The notes beneath the pieces were generated by a model. That model searched no databases. It had not been told where the DNA came from and worked only from the letters and a program-made list of their open reading frames with translations. The position numbers and the translations under genes are program-made. This document shows, in pieces, positions 6,785 to 12,977 of a stretch of 22,507 bases of DNA. The first letter of the stretch is position 1; the number at the start of each line of letters is the position of its first letter. This DNA is from Firmicutes bacterium UBA4845 (lineage in GTDB: Bacteria > Bacillota > Clostridia > Tissierellales > Sedimentibacteraceae), in assembly GCA_002399975.1 (NCBI GenBank), contig DHER01000116.1:1-22507 (forward strand), written 5' to 3'.

Positions 6785-7852
6785 CTACATTCCGGTTAGC
6801 ATTGCAACAGCTCTGAATACAACTCCCGCAAGCATACCGTAAAAAGGGTTAGAAATTGCCGTAACAGTCATTGTAATTCCTCCTACCATTACGCCTCCGG
6901 GTATACCTTCAACACTTAAGGCAGTCATTGCGCTACTTGGTGCAGTTACAATACCTCCAAGCACAAATAGAAATCCGGCTATAGATTCGCTGGGTACATA
7001 ATTCCCTATCTTAGGCAGTAAACCGGCAAACAATATAACCGCCATAATACTCATCATTAAAACTGCAGAACGTAAGGGATTAGGAGCACCTCCCGTCGCA
7101 GAAATTATTGACTCTACAGGCCCGCCTCCAAAGCTTGCGGAAGCAAGGTCGGCCAAACTGCTGACAATTGACAGATGATCTATATTAACCTCTGTGTTTG
7201 CAATTGATCCTGTAATTTCGCCAAATGCAATATTTGCCCCTATATTCAGGCAAATTAAAGCTAACGCTCCCTGTACAACACTTGCATTAATTATTGGTTT
7301 CTGAAATACCAGTTTCTCCCTTTCAGTAATTTTAATGTCTGTTTTTTGTTTCAATGCAAACGCAAGAAAACTAGAACCCACTACAGACAATGTAACAGTA
7401 TAAACTAGGTCTTCAGAAATCATATATATTACGAAACTCAAAAATATTGAAAAAAATCCAACAGTTTTGTTCTTTTTAGCCATACCTAATGCCACGTTTG
7501 CAAGCATAATACCTACCCCTGCCATCATTCCATTTGTTATTGCAGGCCCTATAAATTCAACAATCCTTTCTAAAAGTCCGAACAGCCCTATCAACGTCAT
7601 TCCCACAGCAGCAACAATAACCATTGATATTCTTTCTTTCATATTTTTTCCCATCGTACCGGCCAAGGTAATAGTTTCAGCCTGAAATGAAATAGGTGCA
7701 ACAACACCAAGAGCCAAGCATCCTACGACTCCAACAATAAATGCAAAAGCTGTAGGCACAGATGCAAATCCGAACGACAGTGCCAACAACCCCTGAGGCA
7801 GTCCATTAAGAACAACACTTAATGCTGCAAGCAAGTCCTTTAGTAAATCCAT
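6785..7852 (-). CDS. NCS2-family purine permease
   Basis: A polytopic membrane protein of the nucleobase:cation symporter-2 family, expected to import a purine base across the cytoplasmic membrane. Conserved features include FQAETITLAGTMGKN after the second hydrophobic segment, the ITNGMMAGVGIMLANVALG region, and GGAPNPLRSA in the C-terminal half. At 355 residues it is shorter than AzgA/PbuG-type members (about 430), and the usual N-terminal extension is missing. AGGAGG is 6 bases before the ATG, and nothing upstream extends the frame, so the short form appears genuine. It is the first gene after the purine riboswitch and is followed by a phosphoribosyltransferase. The exact base is not determined. 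Confidence 0.85.
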   Translation of the reverse strand: MDLLKDLLAALSVVLNGLPQGLLALSFGFASVPTAFAFIVGVVGCLALGVVAPISFQAETITLAGTMGKNMKERISMVIVAAVGMTLIGLFGLLERIVEFIGPAITNGMMAGVGIMLANVALGMAKKNKTVGFFSIFLSFVIYMISEDLVYTVTLSVVGSSFLAFALKQKTDIKITEREKLVFQKPIINASVVQGALALICLNIGANIAFGEITGSIANTEVNIDHLSIVSSLADLASASFGGGPVESIISATGGAPNPLRSAVLMMSIMAVILFAGLLPKIGNYVPSESIAGFLFVLGGIVTAPSSAMTALSVEGIPGGVMVGGITMTVTAISNPFYGMLAGVVFRAVAMLTGM

Positions 7853-7950
7853 TATTCCTCCTAAATATTGCCCTCTATATATGCTAAAAGCAGGCTGATC
7901 AAATTTCTAATTTTTCGCCGGCCGTCTATCCCGAACTATCATGAAAAATA

Positions 7951-7988
7951 TAAAAAAATCTGAATTTCCCTATGAAAAGAACTCCAGA
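7951..7988 (-). terminator. Riboswitch-controlled terminator
   Basis: In the leader, TCTGGAGTT and AAATTCAGA form a hairpin (arms within 7959-7988) followed by seven T residues (7957-7951). It lies between the aptamer and the permease gene. CTGAAT just after the aptamer (8032-8027) could pair with ATTCAG of the terminator's 3' arm and so serve as an antiterminator. This matches OFF-type control, with ligand binding causing termination. Confidence 0.75.
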
Positions 7989-8032
7989 CTCAACAAAAGT
8001 CGGTCCATAAGACCGCATTATCTGTCATTCAG

Positions 8033-8099
8033 CTCATAGCAGGATAATTTACGGCTATCCCGTAGAAACTTTCGAACCATATTATCGAAGATATATGAG
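8033..8099 (-). ncRNA. Purine riboswitch aptamer (C-type, guanine class expected)
   Basis: The minus strand folds as a purine riboswitch. P1 is CTCAT with ATGAG. The P2 hairpin has loop AATATGG, and the P3 hairpin GGATAG-CCGTAAA-TTATCC carries the matching loop, so the loop-loop contact is preserved. The J2/3 core AGTTTCTAC is perfect. The base that reads the ligand by pairing is C (window position 8039), predicting guanine or a related 6-oxopurine rather than adenine. The preceding base is G (8040) where A is usual, and J1/2 is TAT instead of TAA, so the core is slightly unusual. A terminator and a purine permease follow. Confidence 0.92.
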
Positions 8100-8118
8100 G
8101 ACGAACTAATTAATTTAA

Positions 8119-8147
8119 ATATAACAAATTATTCGACATTTTACAAC
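8119..8147 (-). promoter_or_regulatory. Promoter of the riboswitch and purine unit
   Basis: TTGTAA (8147-8142) and TATATT (8124-8119) are separated by 17 bases on the minus strand. This would start the RNA roughly 15 bases before the aptamer. Confidence 0.55.
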
Positions 8148-8192
8148 ATATTTTATCTGGAAATAAAATACAAATCAAAATCAATAAAATCC

Positions 8193-8222
8193 TTGACAGA
8201 AATTAATTACATGGTCTACAAT
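8193..8222 (+). promoter_or_regulatory. Promoter of coaB-coaC
   Basis: TTGACA (8193-8198) and TACAAT (8217-8222) with an 18-base spacer form a strong vegetative promoter about 105 bases before the coaB start. It diverges from the purine-unit promoter. Confidence 0.65.
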
Positions 8223-8334
8223 TAGCTTAATATCAGAAAGCGCAATATATTAAATACATTAAATATATAAACTAATACTATATTTTTATTTAAACTAATA
8301 AATATAATTTACTTGGAAAATGGAGGCTGTTTGG

Positions 8335-9114
8335 ATGAATATCTTGATTACGGCAGGCGGAACATCAGAGCCAATAGACAGAGTAAGAAATATTACAAAT
8401 ATGTCTACCGGAACATTAGGAAACACAATTGCAGCACAGTTTGATAAGGTGCCGGAAGTAGAAAAAATATATTACATATGCGGGAACATTACAAAATTGC
8501 CACAATCGGATAAGACAGAAATCATACATATAAGCGACACTGTTTCTCTAAAAAAAGCCATTGAGTCAGTATTTGAAAAAGCTACTGTTGATATTATCGT
8601 ACACAGCATGGCAGTCAGCGACTACCGGGTAAAACTTGTAACCTCATGTTCAAAGGTTGCCGATTCAATATATAAGTGCAAGCAGTATAACTCATTTGAT
8701 TCGTTGAATGAAGAAAATGCCGAAAGTTTTACATCGGATATTTTTGAAAATTCTAAAATAATGTTAAACAATCGTGGGAAAATAAGCTCAGACATAAATA
8801 ACATGATCTTGGTAATGGAACGTACCCCAAAGATTATTTCACTTTTTCATGAATATTCCCCTAAATCCATTCTTGTAGGCTTTAAGCTGCTTGATAGTGT
8901 CAGCCGGGAAGCTCTGATTAATGCAGCTTTAAATGTAATGGAAAAAAACAAATGCAGCTTAGTACTGGCTAACGATTTGTCAAATATTGATGACAAACAT
9001 CATACAGGATACCTTGTAACAAAAAGCGGTCATTACGAAATGTATAATACGAAGCTTGAAATAGCAAGTGCAATTGTAAAAGAAACAATCAAACTCAAAG
9101 GAAATAGAAAATGA
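8335..9114 (+). CDS. coaB: Phosphopantothenate--cysteine ligase (stand-alone CoaB)
   Basis: CoaB joins cysteine to 4'-phosphopantothenate using a nucleoside triphosphate, in coenzyme A synthesis. The 259-residue product begins MNILITAGGTSEPIDRVRNI (residues 1-20) and continues TNMSTGTLG, the nucleotide-binding start of the CoaB domain. The KISSD...LVMERTPKII segment near 148-168 carries the conserved lysine of the active site. It is not fused to CoaC; the decarboxylase is a separate gene overlapping by 4 bases. The start at 8335 is chosen because GGAGG lies 9 bases before it; an in-frame ATG at 8320 lies before that site and lacks its own. The enzyme assignment is firm. Confidence 0.92.
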   Translation: MNILITAGGTSEPIDRVRNITNMSTGTLGNTIAAQFDKVPEVEKIYYICGNITKLPQSDKTEIIHISDTVSLKKAIESVFEKATVDIIVHSMAVSDYRVKLVTSCSKVADSIYKCKQYNSFDSLNEENAESFTSDIFENSKIMLNNRGKISSDINNMILVMERTPKIISLFHEYSPKSILVGFKLLDSVSREALINAALNVMEKNKCSLVLANDLSNIDDKHHTGYLVTKSGHYEMYNTKLEIASAIVKETIKLKGNRK

Positions 9115-9647
9115 AGGAAATTATATTAGGGGTTACCGGCAGCATTGCTGCATACAAAGCAGCAGACATTGCTAACCGGCTTAGCAAAAATAAAATAAAC
9201 GTTAATACAATAATGACGGCTTCTGCCGAAAAATTTATTACTCCGTTAACCTTTCAGGTATTAACAAAAAAGAAAGTATATACGGATATGTTTGAAAAAG
9301 TATTCTATGAGGATGTAAGACATATTTCACTAGCTAAAAAAGCCGATTGCTGCCTGATTGCTCCTGCCACAGCAAATATCATCGGAAAACTTGCATCCGG
9401 AATAGCAGATGACATGCTCTCTACAGTAGTTATGGCAATTAAAAATAAACCCATAATCATATGCCCTGCCATGAATACAAACATGTATGAAAACCTAATA
9501 GTACAAGGGAATATACAAAAGCTTAAAAATCTCGGCTATGTATTTGTAGAACCGAAAGAATCCTTGTTAGCATGTGGCGATCTTGGGAAAGGAGCATTGG
9601 CAGATATAGAAACAATTCTAAAAACAGTAAAAAATGCACTTGCATAA
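9111..9647 (+). CDS. coaC: Phosphopantothenoylcysteine decarboxylase (stand-alone CoaC)
   Basis: CoaC is an FMN-dependent decarboxylase that converts phosphopantothenoylcysteine, the CoaB product, to 4'-phosphopantetheine. The 178-residue protein shows the flavoprotein start GVTGSIAAYKAADIANRL, the catalytic histidine in VRHISLAKKAD, IAPATANIIGKLASGIADDM, the PAMNTNMYENL substrate clamp, and the active-site cysteine loop LACGDLGKGAL near the C-terminus. The clamp has Tyr where Trp is common. Its ATG overlaps the coaB stop (ATGA), indicating translational coupling. AAAGGAAAT precedes it. No terminator is visible before the next gene. Confidence 0.93.
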   Translation: MKEIILGVTGSIAAYKAADIANRLSKNKINVNTIMTASAEKFITPLTFQVLTKKKVYTDMFEKVFYEDVRHISLAKKADCCLIAPATANIIGKLASGIADDMLSTVVMAIKNKPIIICPAMNTNMYENLIVQGNIQKLKNLGYVFVEPKESLLACGDLGKGALADIETILKTVKNALA

Positions 9648-9717
9648 AAACAAACGTATAAAATCAGAATTTAAAATTATTGTATTTTTCAATATATGAG
9701 TCAAAGAGGTGAATGAT

Positions 9718-10482
9718 TTGATAAAATTTAGCAATACAATTGAAAGCAATATATTCATAGGTAATATACCTTCTATATTACTCACTCCAAAAGATGGGTC
9801 AAAACCATACCCTACAATATTTTTGTATCACGGATGGGGTTCAAATACTGAAAGACAAAGATTCAGAGGATTTATATTATGCAGCTTAGGTTATCAGGTT
9901 ATAATACCATGCGCTGCTTATCATGGTACAAGGAACCCTGTAGACCATAACAATGTATACTATGCAGTAAATTATTTCTGGAGAGTTGTAATAAACAATA
10001 TCGAAGAATCAGACGGATTGATACAAAAAGTCGTAATGAATTTTAACGCTGACCCAAATAGAATGGGGGTAATTGGAAATTCCATGGGTGGATTTACGTC
10101 AGCCGGAATATTTGCAAAGAACAAAAATATCAAAACAGCTGTCATATTTAACGGTTCCTGTGACTGGGAATGCTCCAACAAGATATTTATGAAACAATTA
10201 AAAAGTGGAAATACGGATATTGGAAAGTCCATAGAAGAAAAAATAAATAAATATGACCCTTCAAATAATCTAAAAGATATTATAAACAGACCTATGCTTC
10301 TATTACACGGTGATCATGACACTACGGTCTCTATAGAAGCACAAAGAGAATTTTATAAAAAAGCCTTACCTTTATATGAAGATAAAGATAAATTAAATTT
10401 TATCGAATATCCTAATCTGAACCATTTTGTAACAACGAACATGATGGAAGAAGCAGCAATCTGGTTTGACAAATATCTGTAA
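9718..10482 (+). CDS. Alpha/beta hydrolase (prolyl-oligopeptidase/dienelactone-hydrolase-like)
   Basis: A 254-residue cytoplasmic serine hydrolase of unknown substrate. FLYHGWGSN (residues 35-43) provides the oxyanion-hole region. The nucleophile elbow is GNSMGG (Ser122), the acid is Asp201 in HGDHD, and the histidine is His236 in LNHF, so the triad is complete. The start is judged to be TTG at 9718, because AAAGAGGTG lies just upstream at the right distance. The in-frame GTG at 9709 falls inside that site, and the ATG at 9713 is out of frame and stops at once. It lies 70 bases after coaC without a clear terminator, so it may be partly cotranscribed, but no functional link is evident. Confidence 0.85.
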   Translation: MIKFSNTIESNIFIGNIPSILLTPKDGSKPYPTIFLYHGWGSNTERQRFRGFILCSLGYQVIIPCAAYHGTRNPVDHNNVYYAVNYFWRVVINNIEESDGLIQKVVMNFNADPNRMGVIGNSMGGFTSAGIFAKNKNIKTAVIFNGSCDWECSNKIFMKQLKSGNTDIGKSIEEKINKYDPSNNLKDIINRPMLLLHGDHDTTVSIEAQREFYKKALPLYEDKDKLNFIEYPNLNHFVTTNMMEEAAIWFDKYL

Positions 10483-10525
10483 CCAAACGAACCATTTAAT
10501 TAGTTTTAAAATACAGGCGTAACCT

Positions 10526-10560
10526 CCGGTTAAATAAAACACAACCGTTTATTTAACCGG
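10526..10560. terminator. Hairpin between convergent genes
   Basis: A perfect 13-bp stem, CCGGTTAAATAAA (10526-10538) and TTTATTTAACCGG (10548-10560), lies between the ends of the hydrolase and hemolysin III genes. No T run follows on either strand, so it is a weak terminator or a transcript-end stabilising hairpin. Confidence 0.55.
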
Positions 10561-10623
10561 AAATATAAATTTCTGTCTTTAAATTAGTACTTATAATACT
10601 GCCAATAATATTAATGTCTTCTA

Positions 10624-11274
10624 TTACCCTATATAATAATACATCATTATATAATGGCAAAGAGAACCTGCCAGGACAAATATGTGAAACAACTCATGAA
10701 ATCCAAAATAAGTATTATTTATATTTGGCTTTTTAATCGCATAGATGACTCCGCCGATTGTATAAAATATTCCCCCGGCAAACAACCATAATATTCCATC
10801 TAACGGCATACTACTTACAAGAGGAGACAAAACAAATACGGCCAACCACCCCATCAATATATATAGCAGTGAACTAACCCAACTTGGAGCTGTGATCCAA
10901 AAAAGTTTAATAAATACACCTATAATTGTAATTGACCAGACCACCGTCAGCAGTCTATGTCCTATGGTATTATTAAGAACAAGCAAGCAAATAGGCGTGT
11001 ATGTTCCTGCTACAAAAACGAATATCATAATATGGTCAAGTTTCCTCATTATCAATTTAATTTTATGCTTCGATTTATCAATAAAATGATAAATTGTACT
11101 AGTGGAATACAATAATATCATACTGATTCCAAATACTAAGAAAGCTGCACCTGTTGCGGTGTTTCCAGAATTCTTTGAATTGTTTAAAAGCAATACAGTC
11201 CCGATTATTCCAAATATGACGCCTACTAAGTGTGTGAACGCACTTGTCTTTTCTTTTTTATCAGTAGTCGTAAT
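10624..11274 (-). CDS. Hemolysin III family (PAQR-type) membrane protein, probable ATT start
   Basis: A seven-helix membrane protein of the hemolysin III/YqfA branch of the PAQR superfamily, thought to be metal-dependent hydrolases. Metal-site residues are in place: S-x3-H in STSTIYHF, Asp in KLDHIMIF, and H-x3-H in FHELFHIF near the C-terminus. A TTG at 11193 would drop the first 27 residues, which read TTTDKKEKTSAFTHLVGVIF, a normal family N-terminus. In that frame no ATG, GTG or TTG precedes 11193. GGAGGTG lies 4 bases before ATT at 11274-11272, giving 216 residues, the usual family length. ATT is therefore the probable start, a rare choice. Its promoter is at 11314-11342 with an operator-like dyad. 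Confidence 0.85.
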   Translation of the reverse strand: MTTTDKKEKTSAFTHLVGVIFGIIGTVLLLNNSKNSGNTATGAAFLVFGISMILLYSTSTIYHFIDKSKHKIKLIMRKLDHIMIFVFVAGTYTPICLLVLNNTIGHRLLTVVWSITIIGVFIKLFWITAPSWVSSLLYILMGWLAVFVLSPLVSSMPLDGILWLFAGGIFYTIGGVIYAIKKPNINNTYFGFHELFHIFVLAGSLCHYIMMYYYIG

Positions 11275-11294
11275 AACACCTCCATGTAGTTTTG

Positions 11295-11342
11295 ATAACT
11301 ATATTATGTAGTTATAATATTCCTATTATAAATAAATGTCAA
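11295..11342 (-). promoter_or_regulatory. Promoter of the hemolysin III gene with inverted repeat
   Basis: On the minus strand TTGACA (11342-11337) and TATTAT (11319-11314) are separated by 17 bases. A perfect 7-bp inverted repeat, ATAACTA (11295-11301) and TAGTTAT (11309-11315), covers the end of the -10 box and the transcription start, an operator-like position. Confidence 0.65.
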
Positions 11343-11349
11343 TACCATA

Positions 11350-11378
11350 TTGAAAAATAATTTTTAATACCATATAAT
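11350..11378 (+). promoter_or_regulatory. Promoter of the DUF1836-TVP38 pair
   Basis: TTGAAA (11350-11355) and TATAAT (11373-11378) with a 17-base spacer lie about 33 bases before the DUF1836 start. The -35 box is only 7 bases from the -35 box of the divergent hemolysin III promoter, so the two probably affect each other. Confidence 0.7.
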
Positions 11379-11410
11379 ATTTACATATTAAGGTAACATA
11401 GGAGAACAAC

Positions 11411-11980
11411 ATGAAATTAGAAGAATTATTAAGCTTTTTAAATAGCACCGAATTTTTAAAACAAATTGAAAGTTCGAAAATCCCCAATATTAATTTATAT
11501 ATGGATCAAGTTCTTTCTTTTATAAACGAAAACTTAAAAGACTACAAACAAAACCCAAAAGATAAAATATTGACAAAATCAATGATAAATAATTATGTTA
11601 AAAACGAGCTTATTCCCAAGCCGGAAAATAAAAAATATAATCCTGAACATATTATATCACTGATTTACATTTTTTATTTAAAGCAAATATTATCCCTTGA
11701 AGATGTTAAAACTATACTAAGAAAATATGAAAAAAATCACTTTAACAGTAACGATATTAATAACCTGTATAAGACGTTTTTGCTGTGGGAACAGAAGGAA
11801 ACAGGAAAATTAGAAAAAGAGCTTGAAACTTTAGCCAAAAATATCTATGAGGACTGCAGCAAAAACTTTGATGATGATGAAATTATATTTCTATTTATTA
11901 TGCTGCTTTCATCTCAGGCAAATACTTATAAAATTATTATTGAAAAGCTTGCGGAACTCTTTCAGACATTAGGTGAGTAA
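11411..11980 (+). CDS. DUF1836 domain protein (MerR-like helix-turn-helix)
   Basis: This 189-residue soluble protein fits the DUF1836 family found mainly in Firmicutes, whose members have a MerR-like DNA-binding fold. The segment ILTKSMINNYVKNELIP (residues 52-68) is the conserved helix-turn-helix-like core, followed by the wing region KKYNPEHI. The C-terminal half is helical and rich in charged residues. AGGAG lies before the ATG. Its stop codon overlaps the start of the membrane protein that follows (TAATG), so the two are translated together. A regulatory role is inferred from the fold; the divergent promoter dyad at 11295-11315 is a natural candidate target. Confidence 0.8.
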   Translation: MKLEELLSFLNSTEFLKQIESSKIPNINLYMDQVLSFINENLKDYKQNPKDKILTKSMINNYVKNELIPKPENKKYNPEHIISLIYIFYLKQILSLEDVKTILRKYEKNHFNSNDINNLYKTFLLWEQKETGKLEKELETLAKNIYEDCSKNFDDDEIIFLFIMLLSSQANTYKIIIEKLAELFQTLGE

Positions 11981-12639
11981 TGAAAAGAAAAGAAATTTAC
12001 CAAAAAATTTTAATTATCATTTCAATTATTTTAATATTGATTATAGTAATTGGAATTTTTAAAAGATCAGCTCCTCTTTCATTAGAGACGATTACAAATA
12101 TCTTAAGTTATACAAAGGAATCATCTGCCCAGACAATTCTTGTAATCTTGACTATATATACAATAAAGCCAATTGTAATGATTATTCCGTTGGTCGCCAT
12201 ATATATTGCAACTGGAATGATATTTCCGACTTTCTATGCCATAATGATATCATATGTTGGTCTTACCATTGAAATGACGTTAGGCTTTTTTATTGGCAGA
12301 AAAATAAGTAAAAGCAAAGTATTTGAAACCTTATCCGAAAACAAATATGCCAGCAAGATAATACAGTTTGGAAACAAAAACAGCATTTTAAGCAGCTTTA
12401 TGGTAAGAGTCGTAAAAGGTCCTCCAGCCGATCTTACAAGCATGTTTATGGGTTCCACAGGAATGAGCTACATTCAATACATATTGGGAACACTGCTGGG
12501 TGTTACACCGGGAATGATACCGGTCATTTTTATGGGGAGTGCTGTTTATAACCCTCTATCTGCGAAATTTATAACACCACTTTTGATTTATATTATTTTT
12601 ATGATAATAACATTTGTATTATTCAGGCGAAGACAATAA
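11980..12639 (+). CDS. TVP38/TMEM64 (DedA-related) membrane protein
   Basis: A 219-residue membrane protein of the TVP38/TMEM64 family, which carries the VTT (SNARE-associated) domain shared with DedA proteins. Related proteins are implicated in phospholipid scrambling or transport; the role here is not known. A hydrophobic N-terminal helix (residues 8-27) precedes the VTT core. The core includes IKPIVMIIPLVAIYIATGMI, the GFFIGRKISKSK loop, and a re-entrant region with RVVKGPPADLTSMFMGSTGM. A last hydrophobic helix ends in FRRRQ. The ATG overlaps the DUF1836 stop by one base, with GGTGAG as ribosome binding site. The family call is firm; the function is uncertain. Confidence 0.85.
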   Translation: MKRKEIYQKILIIISIILILIIVIGIFKRSAPLSLETITNILSYTKESSAQTILVILTIYTIKPIVMIIPLVAIYIATGMIFPTFYAIMISYVGLTIEMTLGFFIGRKISKSKVFETLSENKYASKIIQFGNKNSILSSFMVRVVKGPPADLTSMFMGSTGMSYIQYILGTLLGVTPGMIPVIFMGSAVYNPLSAKFITPLLIYIIFMIITFVLFRRRQ

Positions 12640-12719
12640 AAGCGCAGTGAAAAGCCCATAAATCCAATATAATCAATTATTTTTTTGCCTTCAAATATCG
12701 GCGTTGTAGAAATTATCAT
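12588..12719 (-). pseudogene. Truncated YbjQ (DUF74) family gene
   Basis: On the minus strand GAGGAGG precedes an ATG at 12719. The frame reads MIISTTPIFEGKKIIDYIG, the characteristic N-terminus of YbjQ-type (heavy-metal-binding domain, about 105-residue) proteins. After about 19 residues the match ends, and the frame runs antisense into the end of the TVP38-family gene, stopping at 12588 after 43 codons. The remaining about 85 residues of the family are gone. A possible promoter, GTTAAG-17-TATAAT, and the ribosome binding site still precede it. The likely cause is a deletion that joined the end of the TVP38 gene to the start of ybjQ. Confidence 0.7.
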
Positions 12720-12977
12720 ATAGTCCTCCTCAACTTAATATCATTATAATCGAAATTATAAATCACTTAACATTAAATAAAAAATAGCAGGAAAAAACTG
12801 AAAGTTAAACGGCTAAAAAGCAATAAACATACTAATATCAGTAATTCTTAAAAATCACCCTTTATAAATCACTTTAAATAAGATATAATAAATACTTATA
12901 TGAAGCAAAGACTAATGTCTTTGTATTAACATATTTATTGTATAGGAGTGAAGCAATTAATTTATATTGGTGGAAAC

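Noticed and set aside
6254..6799. 181-residue plus-strand frame
   Set aside because: It is the exact antisense of the phosphoribosyltransferase, which has an intact PRPP loop and operon context.
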